Source: Sphaeramia orbicularis
Taxonomy: Eukaryota; Chordata; Actinopteri; Kurtiformes; Apogonidae
Assembly (NCBI RefSeq): GCF_902148855.1
Contig: NC_043964.1
Location: 30,738,840 to 30,802,839, forward strand
DNA length: 64,000 nt
Direction of reading: 5' to 3'
Below, piece by piece: positions 38,001 to 48,404 of the stretch; within the stretch, counting starts at the first letter, position 1; every line of letters begins with the position of its first letter. The notes below the pieces were generated by a model, which was not told the DNA's origin, made no database searches, and saw only the letters and a program-made list of their open reading frames with translations. The position numbers and the translations under genes are program-made.

Positions 38001-41000
38001 CAGGGAGGCAAGGTGACCTCACGCCTGAACTCTTCACTCTCATCTTTCTGCACCCACTTTGTTATCTAACACGGAGGTGAAAGACTCAAACAGATTAGGT
38101 CTAAAGTGATGATGCTTGAATGAACTTGACCCAACAATTGTCTGCGACTCATACTGAGGCAGAAGTAGATGTGCTGAGTAGTGGCAAGAGGCAGAGTGAT
38201 GTTTTTGCAGTAAGACCTGCCAACATTATTTTGGCTGGTAGCATCTTTTTGGAGATTTTATAGAATAAAATAGAGATCAAATAAAATATAACTTTATTCC
38301 TTTATCCCAGGTGTCTCTTTTGCCTCCTGGTTTGGCCCGCAAGAGAATATGGAACAAGAAATACCCCATCTGTATCGTTCTGGCAGATGGGGAGGTTGGG
38401 GAGGACGGTCTGCTGGAAGGACAGGAGGGGGAAGAAACAGTAGAAAAGCAGTCTGTCCTAGACCACCACCTTCCTGTGACCCTCTACCTGTTTGGCCGCA
38501 CTGGAAGAGAGAAAGAGGAGTGGTTTCAACATTTCCTCTTGGCGTCCAGGGCTGGTGCTAAGAGTGGTGTAAATGATGAGGGCAATACAGGTAAGTGTTA
38601 ACATGTTCTTTTATTGGAAGCTCTAAGGACGAGTCTGGATTCAGATCGGTCTCAAAGTTGACAAAATTTATTCAGATCACAAATAAGGTGGACACTCAGC
38701 ACTGAGGACTCAAAGACAATGAGCCCCGAACATTACATGAAATGTACATTTATTGACCCTATGGGCGGGCTCACCCGTACAACTGGGTTGGTCTTTAACT
38801 TAGCGTTATCTGAAAAGATCAAACAGATGTGGGGCCTTAATTCTAAGTAAACTTATGCCAACAATAAGTTTACCCTTATCACCTACAGGGTGGGGAAGCA
38901 AAATTTACAATATTTGAGGCAGGGATTGAAAGACAGTGTATGACCAATTAGTTTATTGAAAGTCATGAGAATTTATTTGCCACAAGAAAATTGACATAAT
39001 AGAAAATGTTTTTATTCTATGTGTCCTCCTTCTTTCTCAATGACTGCCTTCACACGCTTCCTGAAACTTGCGCAAGTGTTCCTCAAATATTCGGGTGACA
39101 ACTTCTCCCATTCTTCTTTAATAGTATCTTCCAGACTTTCTCGTAATAGTTTTGCTCATAGTCATTCTCTTCTTTACATTATAAACAGTCTATGGACACT
39201 CCAACTATTTTTGAAATCTCCTTTGGTGTGATGAGTGCATTCAGCAAATCACACACTCTTGGACGTTTGCTTTCCTGATTACTCATATGGGCAAAAGTTT
39301 CTGAAAAGGTATGGATAATAGTGTTAGGTATGATTATGACATCAATATATGTTTGGTTTCAAAGCAATTGACGTAGTGCCTGCTGAGAAAAAACAACTAA
39401 ATGTTCATAGTAAATTTTGCTTCCCCACCCTGTATATTTGACAACACTATGTGTGTGAATGTGTGTGTTCAGACATGTATCTAGAAGAAGAACAGTACCT
39501 ACTTAACTCTTGTGCAGACAGATGTTTCCTATCTTAACAAGCTTGTCCGAGTGATAACACTTAAACTACAACAGAGTACTACATAAATCCTGGTCACAAA
39601 GAACTCACTATTAACATTATTGAAGTAAAACAGATTAAACACAAGAATCCTATGTTAAAACAATAACTACTTGATACTAAAACAATTCATCCTAAAACTT
39701 CAATATCTAAGGTAAAATATATTTCATAAGAAGACAACATGCGTACATCTGCGTTTACCTGAACTCACTGCAGCATCAATGTGAATGATGGGAAATCTGA
39801 TGCTCTCTCTCTTTTCTTTGACTTTGTCTTTTCTCTAACATTCAGATACACTATGTGGCGGAGATGCAGCCAAAGAAACCTCAGAAGAGATGCCAGAGTT
39901 ACCAGGAGCTATGAAAACAAGAACGTTACTGGACTACAGCACCTACATGATTCAGCTGATCGGTTCAGAGAGTTGTGATCCCACCCCCAGCCCCTGCCAC
40001 AGTGACAAAGGCAGCCCCACGACATGCAAGAAGGTCAGTGAACCAGGCTTTGATGATGTAGCTTTTAGATCTAGTGTCAGTCGTAACATCACAGCACATT
40101 TGTCCGCTTTGTAAACACTGGAACTTCATCACTGCTCTGCTAACCCTTTGGATGTTGCGTTAATGCTCTACATAATCCCATTGATCAGAGCCAATCAATA
40201 TTCATTCATGTTCTATTGTTCTGCTCAGTATGCAGCAAAACCTGGTTCGGGATGCTGTTTCAGCCAAATGCAGCCTTACTGAATAGACCTTAAGGTCAAT
40301 GTGCAGAAATATCAGATATCACCTGCTGGGAAGGATATTAATAGAAATGTGCTGAGATGCATCAGTGGTACTGGTTGGTTTGGGGTTGATTGTGTGCAGT
40401 CAGTTAAAGGGGTCATATTTTGCTAAACCCACTTTTATTGGTCTTTGGTACATTTATTTGTGTGTTTGGACCCTAATAGTTCAAAAAGTTTGAATTTGAA
40501 CCCTCCAGGTGCTGCAAAGCTATCTTTATATTAAATTTGGCAAAAATCGAGTGAATTTCTACAACCCGTTTTAAGTCCTTCTTAATTTGTTACGTCTATA
40601 ACTAGTTATGTCTTGACATTTGCGCATATAAGTTCAAGACTTGATGAACATTTCTCCGAGTATGCCATAACTGTTTGTCAGCAGCAGCGATTGTAGTCCA
40701 TACTGAAAATATGTCCAAACTAGAAAAGTACTCAGAGAGCGCAGACCTCTACCAAGGCAGATCAGCCCCCCACCCCCCATCACTACAAAAATGTAATCAT
40801 TTGTTCCTTGTGTCATTATCAACATTTCCTCCAAATTTCATCCAAATCTGTCCCTAACTTTTTGAGTCATCTTGCTAACAAACAGACAGACAGACAGACA
40901 GACAAACCCTGATGAAAACATAACCTCCGCTGTTTCACTTGGTGCAGGTAACTACGAGTCGATTACCTAAAATGTTCAGTTGTTGGTTGTATTAATGAAC

Positions 41001-44000
41001 ATAAGTGGCTGAATGGGACAAAAACATGGTCAACAACCTGGAGGGGGTGGGGTCATGTGCATTTAAAGGGCCAGCGCTCAAAACAACCTCATGTCGTTAC
41101 TCAAAAATAAGGTTGAAGTTGGGCCTTTAGAGTTTAAGTAATGAATAATTCGGACCCAAACATAGCATTTACAGTTTATGCAGACCACAGAGAAATGTTT
41201 TAAAATGCATTATTCGATTTAAAAAAGCAAAAATATCTCTCCTTTAAGAGTTAAGAGAAGGTACAGTTGTAGGAGGCCCAATTGCAATGTGTCATAAATT
41301 AGTCTTTACACTCCCTTGTAGATTCATACTGAAGAGGGTTCCTCTGGAGGTCAACCTAGAGCTGAGGCCGGTGCAGCCTCTGGAGCTGGTGGATGCTCTG
41401 CAGAGACCCAGCCCGCCTGGGTCAACTCTCTGGTGGGCAGGATCTTCTGGGACTTCCTCAGAGAAAAGTACTGGACCGATCAGGTCGCACACAAGATTCA
41501 GAAGAAACTCAGCAAGATTAAGGTGAGGGTTGATGTGTAATGGATCAGTTATTAAATAGACATGTGTGTCTGGGTGATATTCTTAGGTCAAATAATTTAA
41601 ACAGTTTTGTTTATTCTAGAATCTACTGATAATTTTTCTTAGAAATCCCAAGTACAACTATTACCATTTGAGGTGTTTATTTAAGAAAATAACCCAAAAA
41701 AACCCAAACAAGCTGTGAATAATGCAATGGAAACAAGTTTATTATTGATTTTTAAACAACAATTCTCATATTTTAACTAAAAAAGAGCTCAGTAATCAAT
41801 ATTTGGGAAAACTGTTTTCAGTCTCAGCTTTGCAATTTTTCATATTACTGTTAGATAGTTTATTTCACATCTGAGACAAAAATGCAAGCAGCCAACTTTG
41901 TTTTGATTGTATATTGTTAGTTAAAAATGCATTATATTACACAACCGTATAAGCTTGAGTTGACAAAATGGTTTCATAGTGCTGATAATATTGCACCAGA
42001 TCATCCCATACATCTTCATAGTAACACCATTATAGCCGCATCAGTATGATTAATGACACAGCTTCTTTTAAAAAAAAATAGCAGTGGTGACATTAATGTA
42101 GGTCGAGGGCTACACACATGGTCAGTGGTTTGTGCACAAGGTGAAAAGACATGACATGAGACCCATCAACTCTGCAGTGGTGTATGTGTGGGAAAGAGAG
42201 AGCACTCCGTCTTTTTTCAAAGGCAGGAGGTGAGCATGAGCAGATGAGTGCTGACTATACCGCATCCCATTACTCATTTCCTGCTCCCCCCTTTGACACA
42301 CACCATCCTTTTTACACCAGTGTCTCCTCTTGCTCCTCTCACCTTTGTACATAAAACACACATTTTTCTCCGCAGGCTTTCTCTGTTCGCTCATTTGTTG
42401 GAAGGGAATTAGCAGCCCCGATACCCTCCACTTATTTTAATCAGACATAAATCGGAGAGTGTTAGTGTTATGCAAGAAAGAAACAGATGCTAATAGAAGG
42501 CCTGTATATTCACTCCTCAGTTGTGAGTGTGTTTTTGTGTTTTATTGCAGTTGCCATACTTCATGAATGAGCTGACTCTGGCTGATCTGGACATGGGCAC
42601 TTGTTTACCTCAGGTCCTCAGCACATCCAAACCTACACTAGACAGAAGAGGTACAGTTGGGCTATACAGATGTCTTCTACTGTTAATTTCTCTTTCTTTT
42701 TTTTTTTTTTTTTATAAATGCTACCATATACATCAGCACTGCTCTTAAGCTCTTAACCCTGTAAAGCCTGAACCATTAAATTATTGACAGAAAATTCCAG
42801 TTCTTTGAAACTGGAGCCTTTATTGGTCCTTCTGAACAACCAAAACTTTTTTTTTTCAAATATCAGTTTCCATGTATGAGTTTCAATTTTGTATCCTATT
42901 TGATACATCGGGTCTCAATGCTCAAATAGTATTATTTTTGAACAAAAACATCATATAGCACAAACATGTCTAACAAATTGGTAATTCCTTTTCAAAATTG
43001 GCAAAGTTCTGCCTCCTTTCTCATTAATGACAATCATGTAGTGCTACTGGAAAGGCCTCTGGTGAACGAATTCCTCCCCCCGGTGGATTATCTGTATATT
43101 GCATGTATCTAATTGTACACATCAGGTTTTTCAAGAAAAAAATATCACACTGATCATGTGAAGGGCAACAAAACTCATGTATCAAATATGATGCATTTGG
43201 CATTATAGGCTTAAACACAAACTCCACCCATTTTAGATGAAATTTAACATTTTTAAGAGGATTTATTTATTAGATTTCAGATAAGGGTTTTTATTTATGG
43301 AATTTTGTTATGGATTTTTTCGGCCCATATGCCTCTTAATGTTTCCTTAAGTGATCCTCGTTGTATGCATGTGAGAAAGCTGCAATTGGGGGATAAATAA
43401 AGTTGTCTGAACTGAAATGAACTACAATGAACTACTTTTTTCCCAGATACCGCTCTGAACCAAAGTACCATCAGCTCAGGCAATGATCTAATTGATTCAT
43501 ACCTGAAATTGCAATGCGGTCCTTAAAGCTTTCCATTGTCTCCTGCAGAAGCGATTAGCAATCCTCTTAGCCTGCACTAAGCTCAAGTAACGTTAATAAG
43601 CCAGCACTATCCTCTGTTGGTCTAATTTTCCTTCTTGACCAACACTGTGCCAGGCCACATCAAGGATAGATGCTACGTCCAAAACAAACCGAGGCTTTAT
43701 GTCAAAGCGCATTAAGAATCATTCCCAAGCCTGTTAGCTCTCTCTCATTTTGGTTCATCTTTCTAGGCCTGTGGCTGGAGCTGGAGGTGATGTACACAGG
43801 GTGCCTTCAGATGACCCTGGAGACCAAGATGAACCTGTGTAAGCTGGGTGAAGTCCAGACAGAGAGCTTTGAAGAAACCCAACAAGTGGGGTGAGCATCT
43901 CCGTTTTGGAGTATTTACAGTTTGTGTGTTCATGCACACTGCAAAGATCTAAATCTTACCAAGCATATTTTTCTCATTTCTAGTCAAAAGATCTCATCAC

Positions 44001-47000
44001 ACTTAAAATAAGACATAATCACCTAAACAGTAACTTTTCAGTGAGATAAAAGAACTTATTTTTAGACAATAGATCTTGAAAATCTTATTTCAAGAAATCT
44101 TACCAAGATAATTTTCACCTGTTCCATTGGCAGATTTTATTTGCTTGAATTAAGCAAAAAAAATCTTGAATTAAGCAAACAAATCTGCCAATGGCACAAG
44201 TGAAAATGATATTGGTAAAATTTCTTGAAATAAATTTTTCAAGATCTGTTGTCTAAAAATAAGTTCTTATATCTCACTGAAAAGTTACTCTAGAAATGAG
44301 AAAAATACACTTAGTAAGATTTTGATTTTTGTAGTGCATTTCCTGAGATCAGTGTTTTATATTAAGATGCAACAATGGTGTGTTTTTCAGAGCTAAACCC
44401 AGGCTGTGTGTATTGGCTGATAGTGATGAGGAGTCATCAAGTGCAGGGTCATCTGATGAAGAAGAAGTACCACCACCTGAGCCACAGGGGCCTCTGTCAG
44501 ATAAGAGCACAGCGGTAGCAGCTGATGGGTACATTTATACCTTTAGTAATGTAATCTGTTACACGAATCACCTTTTTTCTGTCTCACCCATGTACCTTAA
44601 AAATGAGACGTTGTTAGAATTTCTCAATTGGCCATTAGCACATGGATGAGAGACCACCTGGGATTACCGGATATTGTAAACTTTGGAGTTTGCATATTCA
44701 GGCAGTGTCTGTGTGGTTTCTCTCTAGATAGATGGATAGAATATTAAAAACACTTCCTCCAGATGCTCCAACCTCTATAATGTATAACTCCAGCTCAGAA
44801 ATAGAGTCCAATAATGTCAACAAGCATCTCCCAGCACAACACAAACTTCACTTAAGGGTTCAACAGACAACCTAACTGCAGTTCAATTAATAACCACTGG
44901 TAAAAAGCCTGTGGTAAACATTAAATTGCAGTTTTGACTTGTGTCTACTTGCTTATTATCACATACACACAGATTGCCGATAATTGTCCTGTTGATCCAC
45001 TAATCTTATCAATACATGTAAATAATTGCTGTAAAATGCAGTTTATCATCTTGTCATGGTCATCAGATATGACGTTCAGAGGCTCTGTCGCAAACATGGA
45101 AACACCATCATCTTCTACAACATTGATTCACCAGTAAAACTCATGGAGTTTGAATAAAGACATTGGATGGAAATGCATGGTTTATGCTCAGTTAATGATA
45201 TATTTTACTGGAAAAAGTGTCTTTTTCTGCAGCTTTCTCTGTTTTTGATATAATACTCAACTTTAATCTGAGTTTTTGTGAACATCTACCTGATCAGTAA
45301 TTTAAAAACAGGAAAATACCTGATTTATACTAATAAAATACAAAATACAGAAGGTAATGTTATAAAAAAAAATGGTGTTAAATCACTTAAGAAAGGTTAG
45401 ATATAGAGAAAATTTCATTTGTGAAGTGGCACAACAGTAGCGCTGGGCCTTCATGGGCTGAACAGTGCTTCAGATTATTTTAAAAATGAATATCAGCTTT
45501 AATTTTGTGTGTTTTATGCAGTACACCTCTCTGTTCAGTGTCACTGAATGCAAAATATCACCATACAAACACTGAACCTTTGAAATTGCATTCTGTTGTG
45601 ATTCTATCATTGCACAAGCTGGCTTTGTGATTATGGCTGTGATTCAACTAACTATGCAGCTGTAATTTTCAGGCTGTTACATCAATCAATGTAATAATAA
45701 GCTCATACACTCATGTTTTTATTATCCAAAAAAAGATAAGACCCATTCTGACTTTTAGAGATGTAGAAGTAAGTATAAATGCTTTCATTACCCTGAGCTT
45801 TGATTATTGCAACAGCCTTTTTACTCATCTTAACCAGAAATGCAAACTGTACAGATCTCAGCTGTGGGAATTTTAACCAAGATGAAGAAATATGAATGTT
45901 TTATGCCTGTGTGAGCTTTCCTACAAATGCTCCCTGTTTTTTTTATTTGTTTTTTTGTTTTGTTTTTTATTTTGAGATTTTAAGGCCTTCATGACCTGGC
46001 TCCACATTATATTTTAGACCTTTCAAAGCACACTGGAATCAGATTGCCTCAGTCAGTGTCTAAGTCTCTACTCAAAACATACTGGTAGCAGACTGCACAT
46101 CCTGTTTTTTTTTTTTTTAATTCTTAGCTTTTTTTTTTTTTTTTTAATCATTGTATTATTATCATATCATTGTCATTCACATACTGTCACATGTTGTCAC
46201 AATTTCTCCACTTGTCTGCATCCTTCACAGACACAGTGGAGGCAGCACAAGTAGGAAGATCCTGAGATTTGTGGATAAAATAGCCAAATCTAAGTACTTC
46301 CAGAAGGCTACAGAGAATCAGTACATCAGAAAGAAGATAGCGGAGGTGTCTAACATGCCTCTGATGCTCAGCGTTGAGGTCCAGGAACTGTCTGGGACTC
46401 TGACCATCAACATCCCTCCTCCTCCGACAGACAGGATATGGTACCACACATCCAGTGACCACCTTTTCAGATAAATATTGTCTTTTTTTTCCTCCATAAT
46501 CTCATGCAGTCTATCTTGTTCTGACCTTTCAGGTACAGTTTCTGTGTGCCTCCCCGACTAGACCTACATGTTCGGCCCATGCTCGGGGAGAGGGAGGTGA
46601 CGTTCACCCATGTCACTGAGTGGATTGAAAAAAAACTGCAGTGTGAGTTCCAGGTCAGTGCATCATGAATCTATCTGTCCATCAGTTCACTTGTAATGCA
46701 TCATGAGAGTGACGGTAAGTTAGTGTTAACAATAATTCTACATTGTAGGTGTTGGCAGCATGAGGAGTGTGTGAAAAACATTTTATCTTATCTTATGTTT
46801 GTCTATTACCCCACCCCCCGAAAGGGAGGCAAGTGGTATTGTTTTTGGTTTGGTTTGGTTTGTTTGTTTGTTAACACTTTAGCAGCAAAACTATTGGCTG
46901 AATTCATACCAAATTGGGTTTATAGATTGCCAGTGACCCAGAATAGATCTGATTACATTTTGGGAAAAATAGGTTAAAGTTAAAATTTTCTATTCATTTT

Positions 47001-47708
47001 TAAAATCTTTTTGCTCCCCATTTACTTATAATGGGCAAATTTTCAAAAGTCTGTCGCAGTAAAACTATTGGTTGAATTCATACCAAACTGGATTTATAGA
47101 TTGCCAGTGACCCAGAATAGAATAGGTGAAATTTCAAATGTCTATAAAAACATCAGTTTTATTTCAGTTTACTTCAGTCTTGGCACATATATAGAGGCAA
47201 TGGATATGCTGACATTGACACATGCATACACATGATGACATCAGCTGGACTGATGCCAAAATAAGATACATTACGTGCAAGGGGCGGGGTTTGTTGTGCC
47301 TGGCACCACCTGTTGCTTTTATAAAGATTTTATAAGAAGTGCTGCTGAGAGCTGAATGCATTGAATGTTGAAAAATAGCAACATATTTCCAAACATTTTG
47401 TGTTGGATTCATTCAAAAATCTTCTGACCCTTTGAAGAAATCACACTATAATTCAGTCCACATGACCAAGTGTTGATAACATGAGAAAGTACAAACATTG
47501 CATTTATCTCATCATGATAAGCAGTGAAAATTAAATGCAGTTTTGGTGTCCTCTCCAATAGAAAGTGTTTGTAATGCCGAACATGGATGATCTCTATCTG
47601 CCACTGATGACTTCTGGCTTGGATAACCCACCTGCATCCCACCACTCCTCTGTCCAGTCCACATCTCAACAGTCGTCGATGGAGTCCCAGGATTACCTGT
47701 CTGAGTAA
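35054..47708 (+). CDS. tex2: Tex2, SMP-domain lipid-transfer protein of the ER
   Basis: Tex2 is an ER membrane protein with an SMP (TULIP) lipid-binding domain, related to yeast Nvj2, acting at membrane contact sites. Coding exons: 35054-36238, 37725-37925, 38311-38590, 39846-40033, 41322-41522, 42551-42650, 43767-43890, 44391-44528, 46231-46440, 46533-46653, 47562-47708; all phases agree, giving 964 residues. Exon 1 holds a Ser-rich region (KPLLSLVKSLSTEISRR) and two hydrophobic segments near residues 319-362. Exons 2-4 hold the PH-like part (LARKRIWNKKYPIC, LYLFGRTGREKEEWF). The SMP domain starts at AWVNSLVGRIFWDFL and includes LPYFMNELTL and LADSDEESSSAGSS. The C-terminus is ESQDYLSE. Human TEX2 is longer at the N-terminus (about 1,130 residues), so this may be the divergent teleost paralogue (tex2-like). 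The first ATG is preceded by short upstream frames. Introns carry several transposons. AATAAA is at 48235. Confidence 0.92.
37278..37308 (+). other. G-quadruplex-prone tract in tex2 intron
   Basis: Five runs of four or more G separated by single T or TA (GGGGTGGGGGGTAGGGG and on) lie on the transcribed-sense strand of the intron between the first two coding exons. Confidence 0.75.
38886..39432 (-). mobile_element. Tc1/mariner element relic in tex2 intron
   Basis: The ends CAGGGTGGGGAAGCAAAATT and AATTTTGCTTCCCCACCCTG are perfect inverted repeats bordered by TA on both sides (38884-38885 and 39433-39434). On the minus strand near 39180-39290 a frame reads SNQESKRPRVCDLLNALI and PKEISKIVGVS, the N-terminal helix-turn-helix of a Tc1-type transposase. 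The catalytic part is missing, so the 547 bp element cannot move itself. Confidence 0.8.
40402..41248 (+). repeat. interspersed element in tex2 intron, with nested repeat
   Basis: Starts AAAGGGGTCATATTTTGCTA and ends GCAAAAATATCTCTCCTTTA, which are loosely inverted. The same ends occur at 29415-29585. A reversed copy of the CCTCCGCC repeat (about 40727-40935) is inserted in it. Confidence 0.55.
40727..40935 (-). repeat. reversed copy of the 12122-12385 repeat
   Basis: CTCAGAGAGCGCAGACCTCT and, at the other end, (ACAG)n followed by GATGAAAACATAACCTCCGC match the reverse complement of the repeat nested in the msrb1 hAT element. Confidence 0.65.
43937..44336. mobile_element. fold-back MITE filling a tex2 intron
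   Basis: The left half (for example GATCTTGAAAATCTTATTTC and CCATTGGCAGATTTTATTTG) is mirrored by the right half (CAAACAAATCTGCCAATGG and GAAATAAATTTTTCAAGATC). This makes a nearly full-length inverted repeat of about 190 bp arms. It occupies most of the 500 bp intron between 43890 and 44391. Confidence 0.8.
44629..44683 (+). repeat. 5S rRNA-derived fragment (SINE3-like)
   Basis: The stretch GGCCATTAGCACATGGATGA followed by GAGACCACCTGGGATTACCG and ATATTGTAAACTTT closely tracks the 3' half of vertebrate 5S rRNA (GGATGGGAGACCGCCTGGGAATACC). It is followed by GTTTGCATATTC and TGTGTGGTTTCTCTC, a usual fish retroposon body. It looks like a truncated 5S-derived SINE in a tex2 intron, not a working 5S gene. 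Confidence 0.65.
45065..45465 (-). repeat. reverse-oriented relative of the 8177-8724 element
   Basis: CGTTCAGAGGCTCTGTCGCA, then ACATTGATTCACCAGTAAAA and ATCACTTAAGAAAGGTTAGA match the reverse complement of parts of the TTAA element at 8177-8724. The ends are diverged. Confidence 0.5.
46830..47312. repeat. second copy of the ATTGGTTGAATTCAT-unit element (tex2 last intron)
   Basis: Starts CAAGTGGTATTGTTTTTGG, carries one full and one partial ~176 bp unit, and ends TTGTGCCTGGCACCACCTG. It is the same family and orientation as 19515-20268. Confidence 0.7.
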
Positions 47709-48234
47709 CACATCCATAAGGGGAGATGCTGGATTATCTTAGTGCAAAAAAGCCCAGTATGCAACTGTTGCCATGGATTTGTTATGAATTTATTGGGTGT
47801 TGCACAGAGGCACCTGCCACATGCTTGGTGTGTTCATCATAATTAGTGGAGGACAAATGCTCCTGGTGGCTCATGTAAGTATGGTGCTACACTGCCCCCT
47901 ACTGTGCAGAGCTGTGAACTCTGTCTCAGATGTTGGAAGCAGGTTTTCCAAAAGGGCAAAAATACTGTTTAATGCCAAAACTGACGAAGGTGCATGATTA
48001 AAACCTGGACATCTTCACAGCACAAGAGAAAAGAAGATGATCAGTGTTTTGTTTTTTGTTTTGTTTTTTATGTCAGAATAAACTATCCATCTCTCCATCC
48101 ATTTCTTGACCTCTTTGCAAATTTGTAGCATCTGGAAAATAATCAAATGTGACAGCTAATCTTGTAAAATCAAGTTAACTCAGTGCATGTGATCTCTGAA
48201 CAATGTAAATTCCCTTGTGGATTTATCAGAGGAC

Positions 48235-48240
48235 AATAAA
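48235..48240 (+). terminator. tex2: tex2 polyadenylation signal
   Basis: AATAAA lies about 530 nt past the tex2 stop. Only about 165 bp separate it from the end of the convergent rpl3l coding region, whose own likely signal (ATTAAA, minus, near 48267-48272) is also here. Confidence 0.6.
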
Positions 48241-48404
48241 ACACAATGAACATGTGTTTTTCTCTTTTTAATGATTGAACATCTCTTGATGTCACTTATT
48301 GAGGTAATTTAGAGTTAAGGTATTGCTTTTGCATATTACCAAATTATTAATGTAATGAATACACAATGTATTTAAAAACAACTATATATTGTGTGAGGGT
48401 GTTT

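Noticed and set aside
44629-44683. A functional 5S rRNA gene
   Set aside because: Only the 3' half is present with several mismatches, and it runs directly into retroposon-like sequence.
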